The position numbers and the translations under genes were made by a program. From Myxococcales bacterium (GTDB lineage: Bacteria > Myxococcota_A > Polyangia > Haliangiales > Haliangiaceae), in assembly GCA_016707895.1 (NCBI GenBank), contig JADJGV010000002.1, positions 62,001-126,000 on the forward strand: a stretch of DNA of 64,000 nt. Direction: 5' to 3'. The notes beneath the pieces were generated by a model. The model made no database searches. It had not been told where the DNA came from and saw only the letters and a list, made by a program, of their open reading frames with translations. Position 1 is the stretch's first letter. Every line of letters starts with the position of its first letter. Shown here piece after piece: positions 19,822 to 28,300 of the stretch.

Positions 19822-21675
19822 GTGGCCAACCCGATCGCGCTGACGCGAGTCGAACCGCCGCTGGCGATCGACGACCTGCTGCGCGACCACCCGTGGCCGG
19901 ACGTCGGCGCGGGCCGCCGGCTCGAGTGGCTGTGGACGATCGACGTCGCGCTGCCGCCCGCCGAGCTGTGGCCGCTGGTGTCCGACGTGTCGCGGCTCAA
20001 CCGCGCGCTCGGCAACCCCGAGATGCAGTTCCGCGAGGTCGACGGCGTCCGCTACGGCAGCGGGCGCTACAACGGCGTCCCGCACGAGTGGCGCGAGGTG
20101 CCGTGGGAGTGGGTCGCGGACCGCTGGTTCACGTTCTCGCGGATCTACTCGCGCGGCGGGATGCGCGCGCTGTACGCAATCCATCGCCTCGAGCCGCTGG
20201 GCGCCGACCGCACGCGGCTGTACGTCTATTTCGGCGTGATCCCGCGCCACGCGCTCCTGGCGCCCGCGCTGCGCTGGTCGTTCGCGGCGCTGGGCCGCGC
20301 CTACCGCCGCCAGGTGCCGCGGCTCGCGACCCGGCTCACGGCGCTGCCGCTGCCGGCGCTGCTGGTGACGCCGGGCACGGTGCGGCCCGAGGCGACCGAG
20401 CGGCTGCGCGCGCTGGCCGCCGACCTGCGGGCGCGCCCGGTGCCGCGCGACCTCGCCGACCGCGTGATCGGCGTGGTCGAGGGCGGCGACGATCTCGACG
20501 TGTGCCGGCTGCAGGTGCGCGCGCTGGCGCGGCGGTGGAGCGTCGACGAGGGCGAGCTGCTGGTGACCTGCCTGCACGCCACCCGCGTCGGGCTGCTCGA
20601 GCTGGTCTGGGACGTGGTGTGCCCGCACTGCCGCGGCGTGCGCGAGTCGGAGATCGCGCTCGATCGCATCCCCACCGACGGCGCCTGCAAGGTGTGCGAC
20701 GTCGAGTTCGGCACCAGCGAGGCGGTCGAGGTGTCGTTCCGCGCGCATCCGTCGCTGCGCGAGATCACGCCACGCACGTACTGCAGCGCCGAGCCGGCCA
20801 CCAAGACCCACGTGCTGGTGCAGCGCGCGGTGGCGGCGGGCGCGACCGCGGCGATCGATCCGGTGCTGGCGCCCGGGCGCTACCGGCTGCGCTTGCAGGG
20901 CGAGCGCGCCCCCGCTGGCTACCTGGAGATCGCCGCGGCCGATGGGACGGCGCCGCTGACCTGGCGCGCGGCGACCGCGCTCGCCGAGGTGGCCGCGCCG
21001 CCCGGCGCGCCGCTCACGCTGGTCAACGACCGCGCCGCGCCGACGACGTTCGTGATCGAGGCGGCCGCGCCCGCCGACCTGGCGCTGCGCCCGGGGCGGC
21101 TGTTCTCGCTGCAGGAGTTCCGCGACCTGTTCAGCGAGGCGTTCCTGGGCACCGACGTGCAGCTCGCGGTCGGCGAGCAGACGCTCTTGTTCACCGACAT
21201 CGTCGGCTCGACCGCGATGTATGCGCAGCGCGGCGACCCCGCGGCGTTCGTCACCGTGCGCGATCACTTCCGCGTGGTGTTCGGGCTGATCGCCGAGCAC
21301 CGCGGCGCGGTGGTCAAGACCATCGGCGACGCGGCGATGGGCGCGTTCACCGATCCGGCCGACGCGGTCCGCTGCGCCGAGGCGATCCAGCGCCACTTCG
21401 CGCCCGGCGCGCCGGTGCGGTTGCGGGTGGCGATCAACACCGGCGCCTGCATCGCGGTGCGGCTGAACGCCAAGCTCGACTACTTCGGCAACGCGGTGAA
21501 CCTGGCGGCGCGGCTGCAAGGCCTGGTCGAGGCCGGGCAGATCGTGGTGGCCGCCTCGACCGCCGCGACCCCGGCGGTGGCCGCGACCATCGCCGCCCGC
21601 GGCGCCGAGCGGCTGGCGGTCGAGCTCCGGGGCATCGCCGGGCAGATCACCGCCCACCGCTGGACCATCGCGTAG
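19822..21675 (+). CDS. Class III adenylate/guanylate cyclase with SRPBCC-like and zinc-ribbon-like modules
   Basis: A 617-residue fusion. Residues 30-180 look like an SRPBCC/START lipid- or ligand-binding domain (the DUF5939 arrangement). A four-cysteine site follows near 270-300 (CPHCRG, then CKVCD). The class III cyclase domain occupies about 445-615: the first metal Asp is in LFTDIVGST, the second in KTIGDAAMGAF, and the Asp of LDYFGN plus the Arg of NAVNLAARL fit an ATP-type catalytic site. No membrane segments are seen, so it is a soluble sensor making cAMP (or cGMP). GTG at 19822 is chosen; ATG at 19774 would add 16 unlikely residues. Confidence 0.88.
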   Translation: MANPIALTRVEPPLAIDDLLRDHPWPDVGAGRRLEWLWTIDVALPPAELWPLVSDVSRLNRALGNPEMQFREVDGVRYGSGRYNGVPHEWREVPWEWVADRWFTFSRIYSRGGMRALYAIHRLEPLGADRTRLYVYFGVIPRHALLAPALRWSFAALGRAYRRQVPRLATRLTALPLPALLVTPGTVRPEATERLRALAADLRARPVPRDLADRVIGVVEGGDDLDVCRLQVRALARRWSVDEGELLVTCLHATRVGLLELVWDVVCPHCRGVRESEIALDRIPTDGACKVCDVEFGTSEAVEVSFRAHPSLREITPRTYCSAEPATKTHVLVQRAVAAGATAAIDPVLAPGRYRLRLQGERAPAGYLEIAAADGTAPLTWRAATALAEVAAPPGAPLTLVNDRAAPTTFVIEAAAPADLALRPGRLFSLQEFRDLFSEAFLGTDVQLAVGEQTLLFTDIVGSTAMYAQRGDPAAFVTVRDHFRVVFGLIAEHRGAVVKTIGDAAMGAFTDPADAVRCAEAIQRHFAPGAPVRLRVAINTGACIAVRLNAKLDYFGNAVNLAARLQGLVEAGQIVVAASTAATPAVAATIAARGAERLAVELRGIAGQITAHRWTIA

Positions 21676-21849
21676 CGACGATCACGGGCCCCACGGGAAT
21701 GTTGGGGTCGGCCACAAGCTGTGGAATGATCCGACGGTGCGGTCCGACGGTCCGCGCAACTGCCGAGGATCGTGGGGACGACCTCGGGCACGTGGCGTGC
21801 ACTAGTCCCTGATCCCGGCCCGATCCCGGCTTACCGGTGTGGAGGAACG

Positions 21850-23211
21850 ATGCGCTCGAACCTGGCTTGGTCTCTGACCCTCGCGCTCCTGGCCGCCGCG
21901 TGCGGCGGTGACGACGGCAACAACGCGTCCCCCGAGCTGATCCCCGGCGGCGGCGTCCACGATCCGGGCATCGACGGCCTGGTCAACGTCTACGCCATCG
22001 ACAGCGACACCGACGCGCCGATCGCCGGCGCGACGGTCCGGGTCGGCACCGTCGAGGGCGCCACCGACGCCACCGGGCTGTTCGTCGCCAAGGGCGACCT
22101 GACCGGCCCGCAGACGATCGCGGTCAAGGCCACCGGCTACGCCACCGCTGTCTACGTCGGCGCCGACGGCGCCAACGTCACCGCGGCGCTCGACCGCACG
22201 CCGGCCAGCACCACCGCGCCGCCGCAGGCCGAGATCAGCGGCACGATCGCGGGCTGGGACATGCTCCCGCTGCCGGCGGCCGACCACCTGACCGCGGCGC
22301 TGGTGACCTACTCACAGAGCCGCGAGCTCGGCGCCAACGACAACGACCTGGCGCCGCCGCCGAGCGGCACGCAGGTGGCGTCGAACGTGTGCGTGAAGTC
22401 GTCGCAGGCGTCGCTGCCGTGCGCGTGGCGCATCAACGCCAGGGTCGGGACCGTCGCGGTGTTCGCGATCATGGCCGACATCGACACCCGGGGCACCGCG
22501 GCGCAAGACGACGACGTCGTGACCGTGACCGGCTTCGCCACCGCGCCCAACCTGGTGATCGCCGCCAGCCAGGCGCAGTCCAACGTCACGCTGACGCCGC
22601 TGGCCGCGGGCTCCACCACCACCGCGTCGGTGGCGTTCGGCACGCCGCCCGCGGGCCTGACCGCGTCGCTCGGCATCGTCGGGGTCGACCTCGGCGCGGC
22701 CGGGGTGATGCGGGTGCCGCCGCTCGCGCCACCGACGATCACCACGATCGTGCCGAACCTGAGCGCGTTCGCTGGCTCGAGCTACGAGCTGGTCGCGCTG
22801 GCCCGCGAGAGCGCCACCGACGGCACCGCCGCCGAGTCGATCGTCTTGCGCCGCGGGCTGACCAGCGCGTCGAGCCTGACCGCCGGCGACTGGCTGGCGC
22901 CGCCCAGCGGGCTGTCGTCGGACCGCGCCAGCGCGTCGTTCGCGCGGGTCACCGGCGCCAGCGCCCACGTGATGGAGTTCGACACCTCGAGCGGCGGCGG
23001 CAGCGCCAACCGCGCGATGAGCGTGGTCGTGCTCGACGACAGCGCCACGGTGACGTTGCCCACCGACTTCGCCCCGTTGCCCGGCGGCTCGCTCACCTAC
23101 AAGGTCAGCGCGTTCGACGCCGGCGCCGCCTTCGACCCGCGCGACTTCGCGATCGACGACCTGCAGGACCAGCTGATCCGGCTGTCGACCGAGACGATCA
23201 AGCTGAATTGA
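21850..23211 (+). CDS. Lipoprotein with carboxypeptidase-regulatory-like domain
   Basis: A 453-residue surface lipoprotein of unknown role. The signal peptide ends in LLAAAC (about residue 18). Residues 36-95 form a carboxypeptidase-regulatory-like beta fold (VNVYAIDSDTDAPIAGATV, then GATDATGLFVAKG). The rest is a strand-rich Ala/Thr/Ser-rich region with only two cysteines. ATG at 21850 has an excellent ribosome site (GGAGGAACG). The TGA stop lies within a 12-bp palindrome shared with the stop of the convergent gene. Confidence 0.75.
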   Translation: MRSNLAWSLTLALLAAACGGDDGNNASPELIPGGGVHDPGIDGLVNVYAIDSDTDAPIAGATVRVGTVEGATDATGLFVAKGDLTGPQTIAVKATGYATAVYVGADGANVTAALDRTPASTTAPPQAEISGTIAGWDMLPLPAADHLTAALVTYSQSRELGANDNDLAPPPSGTQVASNVCVKSSQASLPCAWRINARVGTVAVFAIMADIDTRGTAAQDDDVVTVTGFATAPNLVIAASQAQSNVTLTPLAAGSTTTASVAFGTPPAGLTASLGIVGVDLGAAGVMRVPPLAPPTITTIVPNLSAFAGSSYELVALARESATDGTAAESIVLRRGLTSASSLTAGDWLAPPSGLSSDRASASFARVTGASAHVMEFDTSSGGGSANRAMSVVVLDDSATVTLPTDFAPLPGGSLTYKVSAFDAGAAFDPRDFAIDDLQDQLIRLSTETIKLN

Positions 23212-23217
23212 GCGCGC

Positions 23218-24909
23218 TCACCGCGGCGGCCAGCGCTCGATGACCGGGGCGCGCAGCGCGCGGGCGGCGTCCTCGTCGGCGACGATCACGATCGCGCTGG
23301 GCGGCAGCGCCGCGCGGGCCATCGCCCACGGCACCAGCGGCGCGGCGCCGCGGGCCCGGGCCTCGGCGACGAACGCCTCGCGCTTGGCCTGGCCGAGCGC
23401 GTTGGGCACGAACACCGGGCCCACCTGCGGCGCCAGGGCCGCGGCCAGCTCGGCGAGTTCGACGTCGTCGTCCGCGCACAGCACCGCCAGCGGGCCCGGC
23501 GGCAGCACCGCCTCGCTGGCGACCAGCGCGCCGAGCCGCGGCGGCTGCTCGTCGAGGACGTCGGCGAGCGGGCGGGCCAGCCGGGCGCGCCCCCGCCGCC
23601 AGCGCGCCACGCCCCGGGTCGCCAGCGCGCCGCGGCCGAGCGCCTCGTCCCAGCGGCGGCGCACGATCGCCGCCAGCTCGACGACCGCGACGCCGTCCTG
23701 GCCGCACAGGTGCGCGCCGTACAACAGCGTCAGCGCGTCGGCCAGCTCGTCGGTGAGCGCGAACCGCGCGGCCACCGTGGCCAGCGGGCCGGGCTCGAGC
23801 GCCGGCGGCTCGGTCGAGGTGCCCGAGGTGACGGCGCGGGCCCAGGCCGCGACGTGATCGCGCCAGCCCGGCGGGCTCGGCGGCGCGACGAAGGTCGGCC
23901 CGCTGGCCTCGGCCCGCGGCGCCGCGGCGCGCATGCGCTCGCGCCAGGCCGACAGGCGGTCGGCGACGTTAGGATCACCGACCGCGGCCACCGGCGTCGG
24001 CACGGCGTCGGCCGCCGCGACGGGGACGGCCACCCGCGGGCGGGGCGTCGGCTGGCCCTCGGGCACGCGGCCGGCTAGCGGCAGCACCTCGACGCCGCCG
24101 CCGCGCCGCGCGATCGCGACGCTGGTGAGGCCGCCGAACCAGCCCGCGTCGTCGACGACCACGCCCTCGATCGGCGCCACCGGCGCGCGGCCCGACAGAT
24201 CGACCAGCCACGCGGTGCCGCTCTCGCCGACCACCACCAGCTGCTCGCCGGTGGGCTCGCTCGCGATGCGCGCGATCGGCTCGGGCACGTCGATCCGCGG
24301 CGGCTGGCCGTGGTTGACCAGCGGGATCACGTCGATGCGATCGGGCTCGTTGCTGGCCACCATCCACACCTGGCGCGTGCCGCCGCCGACCCAGCGCGCG
24401 GGGGCCGGCCGGCCCAGCCGGAACCGCCGCACCGGCGCCCGCGTGATCGGGTCCCACTCCTCGAGCATGCCGGCGGTCGACACGACGAACCGGCTGCCCG
24501 CGAACGTGCCGGCGCCGTGCACCGGCGTGCGCAGCGGCAGCGGCCACAGCACCAGCTCCTTGCGCACGACGTCGAGCACCGCCGAGCCGCTGGGCCCGGC
24601 CAGCCACAGGTGATCGCCGGCCGTCGCGACCAGCCGCATCGTCGCCTTGATCGTCAGCTCGCCGGTGGCGGTGGGGCCGCGGGGGTCGACCGCGTGGATG
24701 CGGGTGGTGCCGTCGTGGCGCGCGATCACCACCAGCCGCAGGGGCGCGCCACACAGCGCGACGTCGCTGTCGGTGGCCGCGGGGTCGATGCCGACCTCGC
24801 TGTCGGCGGTGAGCGTCGCGCCGTTGATGAGATCGATGTGGTCGCCGACGACGCGCGCGAGCAGGCTGCCGTCGGGCGCGATCAGCAGCCGCGAGGGGAC
24901 CTCGGCCAT
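23218..24909 (-). CDS. Beta-propeller-like protein with winged-helix-like C-terminal part
   Basis: 563 residues, cytoplasmic (no signal). Residues 1-300 have the repeating strand pattern of a WD40/YVTN-type propeller (LLIAPDGSLLARVVGDHI, HLWLAGPSGSAVLDVV, QLVVVGESGTAWLVDLSG). After a Pro-rich linker, residues 385-480 contain VAARFALTDELADAL and a GVARWRRGRARLARPLADVL stretch. These resemble the 'RFGLS...' winged-helix region of the AAA+ ATPase encoded at 32714. The last 85 residues (LAVLCADDDVELAEL, then AIVIVADEDAARAL) look like a nucleotide-free Rossmann or AAA remnant. It is last in the minus arm of the ATPase locus. Confidence 0.7.
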   Translation of the reverse strand: MAEVPSRLLIAPDGSLLARVVGDHIDLINGATLTADSEVGIDPAATDSDVALCGAPLRLVVIARHDGTTRIHAVDPRGPTATGELTIKATMRLVATAGDHLWLAGPSGSAVLDVVRKELVLWPLPLRTPVHGAGTFAGSRFVVSTAGMLEEWDPITRAPVRRFRLGRPAPARWVGGGTRQVWMVASNEPDRIDVIPLVNHGQPPRIDVPEPIARIASEPTGEQLVVVGESGTAWLVDLSGRAPVAPIEGVVVDDAGWFGGLTSVAIARRGGGVEVLPLAGRVPEGQPTPRPRVAVPVAAADAVPTPVAAVGDPNVADRLSAWRERMRAAAPRAEASGPTFVAPPSPPGWRDHVAAWARAVTSGTSTEPPALEPGPLATVAARFALTDELADALTLLYGAHLCGQDGVAVVELAAIVRRRWDEALGRGALATRGVARWRRGRARLARPLADVLDEQPPRLGALVASEAVLPPGPLAVLCADDDVELAELAAALAPQVGPVFVPNALGQAKREAFVAEARARGAAPLVPWAMARAALPPSAIVIVADEDAARALRAPVIERWPPR

Positions 24910-24940
24910 CGCGGCATCGTACTCCGCGGCCCGCGCGCGG

Positions 24941-25279
24941 TCACGGCGCCAGCACGCGCATGCACGCCTTGGACGGCTTGCCGAACGGCGGCAGGTCGTC
25001 GCGCGCGGGGCCCTCGAGCTTCACGCAGCGGTAGCCTTCGCCGCACGCTTCGTCGGTCGAGCACGCCTTGGTGCAGCGGCCCGCGGCCGGCACCTGGGCG
25101 TCGCCGCGCAGCCCGTGCTCGAGGCACAGGTACGAGCGGCAGCCGAGGCTGACCCGGCAGGTGTCCTTGTACGGCCCCTGGCCGAACATGTTCCACCACA
25201 CCAGCAACCCGACCAGCAGCATGCCCAGCACCACGACGATGGTGCCGAGCCGCTCCTTGACGCCACGCCAGCTAGCCAT
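24941..25279 (-). CDS. Single-span membrane protein with Cys-rich exterior domain
   Basis: 112 residues. A short basic head (MASWRGVKER) is followed by one membrane helix (about 11-31, GTIVVVLGMLLVGLLVWWNM) and an exported domain with eight cysteines (CRVSLGCRSYLCLEHG, CTKACSTDEACGEGYRC, ACMRV). The second half resembles the short disulfide units of the myxobacterial Cys-rich lipoproteins. It lies 23 bp after the 1591-residue protein gene and 31 bp before the propeller gene, so it is part of the same operon and may anchor or cap that system at the membrane. Confidence 0.65.
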   Translation of the reverse strand: MASWRGVKERLGTIVVVLGMLLVGLLVWWNMFGQGPYKDTCRVSLGCRSYLCLEHGLRGDAQVPAAGRCTKACSTDEACGEGYRCVKLEGPARDDLPPFGKPSKACMRVLAP

Positions 25280-25302
25280 GCGCGGATGCTACCGCGCTCT
25301 CG

Positions 25303-28300
25303 TCACATCGGCATCATCGGCACGCCGTAGGGACCGGCCTGCGACATCGACTCGCCGTACGCCTGCGCGCCTTCGACCATGTGGCCAGGCACGCGCGCCA
25401 TCTTGTCGACCCCCCACACCGCCGCGTTCGACATCTTGTCGGCGATCGGGTTGGCGACCGCACCGACGACGTCGGCGCCGGCGTTGTAGGCCGCGTCGGC
25501 CTTGCCCTCGTTGTTGTCCATGAACGACGTGGCCGCGTCGTTCACCGGCGACGCCACGTCGTTGACCTTGTCGATCACGGCGGCGCCGGTGGTCTTGGCC
25601 GACGCCTTGATCTTCTCGTAGAGCGACAGGAACGCCTTATCGAGCGCCTCGTTGGCGTGCTTGATGTGGTCGTCGAGGGTCTTGGCGATCGCCACCACCG
25701 CGTCGGCGGCGGCGTCGCTGCCGCCCTCGATGTCGGTCAGCTGCTGCTTGGCCTCGCCGACCTCGGTCTTGAGCTCGGCGACGATCGCGGTCGCGCCGTC
25801 GCCGATGTCGGCCGAGCCGGTCGCCATCGCCGCCGCCATCTTCTTGTCGCGGTTGGTGGTCGCGGCCTTGATCTGGTTCTTGTAGTCCTCGGCCTTGCCC
25901 TCGACCTGCGCGACGCCGGTGTCGGCGGCGCCTGCCGCGTAGTTGGCCGCGTCCTTGATCAGCGCGGCGTTGGCCGCCTCGTCGGCGTCATCGCCGGCGG
26001 TGTCGGGGTTCGCGGTGTCGGGGCCGGCTGCGGCCGCCGGGTCGCCGGTGGTCGCGTCGGGGTTGGCGGCGTCGGGGCTGGCGGCGTCGGGCGCGGCGCT
26101 GCTGTCGCCCGCCGGCGCCGGCACGCTCTGGTCGGGCTGGCCGTCGCCGTCGGTGTCAGCGGTCGCGCCCTGCATCTGCTGCTGGGCCGCGGCGGCCGCG
26201 GCGGCGTCGGCCTGGGCCTTCGCGTCGGCCGCCTTCTTCTCCTCGCGCTTCTTCTGCACCTCGGCGGTGATCTGGCTGATGAACTGGTTGGCCTGGGTCG
26301 ACTCGGCCTTGAGCTGCTGCTCGAAGCTGTTGATGTCCTGGAGGAAGGTGTCGGCCTCCTGGATGTTGGTGTCGGCCTCGGCGATGCCCTTCTCGGCCTC
26401 GGCGGTCTCCTTCTCGGAGGTGGACTTCACCTCGTCGGCCTTGGCCCCGGCCTTGTCCGAGGTCTCGGCGCCGGTGTCGGCCACGCCCTTGGCGCGGGCC
26501 TGCTGGTTCTTCAGCGCGCCCGAGTAGGCCTTCATGTCGGCCATCGATACGCCGCACAGGCCGCGCAGGATGACGTCGGCGATCTTCTCCTGGATCCAGC
26601 CCATCACCGCCATCGCCTTGCTCTTCGCCCAGCGCTTGATGCGGCCGATGATGCGGCCCCAGAAGCCGCTGCTCTCGGGCTCGGGGATGTCGACCGCGGC
26701 CTTCTGGCCCGCCTGATCCTTGCCCTTGTTCTGCTCGTCGTTGGCCTTGCCGGCCTGCTGCGCGCCCTCGCCGGCGGCGGCCTGGTTCTGCTGCGTGACC
26801 TGGCCCGCGGCCTGGGTGTCGGCCTTGTGGGTCTGGGCCTCGGCCTTCCGCTTGGCGGCGTACTCGTCGTACTTGCCGTAGGTCGCGAGGGTGTCGACGG
26901 CCTTCTGCTTGGCCGAGACCTGGCCCTTCTTGAACTCGATGGCGATCTTGCGCATGAAGGCGAAGTCCTTCATGGCCATCGTGAACTCGCCGTCGGGGGC
27001 GAGCAGGTGCGGCCAGTAGGGCAGGGCCTCGCCGTCGTCGCCACCGCCACCAGCGGCGTCGCCACCACCGCCCGCCGCGGCCGGGTCAGCGCCCTGGGGC
27101 GCGGCTGGCGTGGCGTCGGGGGTCGCGGCCGGGGTGGCGCCCTGGGGCGCGGCCGGGGTGGCGCCTTGCGGCGCGGCCGGGGTGGCTGCCTGGGGCGCGG
27201 CCGGGGCCACCGGCGGCGGGTTGTCGACCTGCGGCTGCGCGGCCGGCGGCGTGTTCTGCTGCGGCTGCGCGCTCTGCTGCGGCTGCGCGGGCGCGGTGTC
27301 GCCCTTGGCCGCCGGCGCGGGCGCGGGCGGCGTCGCCGCCGGGTCCTTCTTCTTCAGGCCCGACAGCATGTTCTTCACGTTGGCGGCGATCGACGTCGGC
27401 GTCGCCTTGTTCACGACGAAGTCGTGGAACTCCTGCTTGGAGTTGTCGGGGTTCTCGAGGGCGGCCGCGCCGCCCATCTTCTTGCCCTTCTCCTCGGCGC
27501 GCTTGCTGGCCGCCTCCTTGGCGCCGTCCTTGTCCCACGCCAGCGGGTTCTTGAAGTCGAACTCCTCGGCGCTGTCCCAGCTGTGCTTCTTCTTCTGGGT
27601 CCACTGCAGCGAGCCCCACGGGCCCGCCCACTGGCTGCCGGCGCCGTTGAACGACACGTCCTCGCCCTGCATGGCGTCGACCGCGCCGCTGCCCGCGTTC
27701 CACAGGTCCGACGCCGCGCGCCCGCCCTTGACCACCTTGTCGCCGGTCTCCTTGTACCACTTGGCCTGCTCCATCACGCCGCCGCTCGGCCCGGTCGGCC
27801 GCTCGGCGCCGCCGGACAGCGCCTTGTAGTAGCCGTCGTCCTGCTTGCGCAGCTCCTCGAGCGGCTTGAGCTGCTTGTTGAGGTCGGCCAGCTCCTTGGT
27901 CTGCTCGGGCGTCAGGTCCTTCTCGGCGATGCCCTGCAGCTCCTTGCGCTTGGTCTCGGCGCCGCCGAGCGAACCCTCGAGCTCACGGCGGCGCGCCCGC
28001 GCCTTCTGCGCGTCGTCGGCGAACCCGGCCGGGTCCTGCTTGCGCTTCTCGAGCATCTTCTCGTCGAGCGCCTCGGCCTGGCTCGCGGTCTTGGCCGAGT
28101 CGGAGGCGGTCTTGTCGGCGGCGTCCTGGGCGGTCTTGGCCTCGGCCTTGGTCACCGCGCCGACCTGGCCCGCCTCGTTCTTGAGCGCGCGCGCCTCGTC
28201 GGTGGCCTTCTTGGCCTCCAGCCACTTCTTCTGCGCCTCGGGGCTGTCCCAGTCCGGAAGCTCCGAGCCCTGGGTCAGCTTCTTGTCGGCGATCGCCAGC

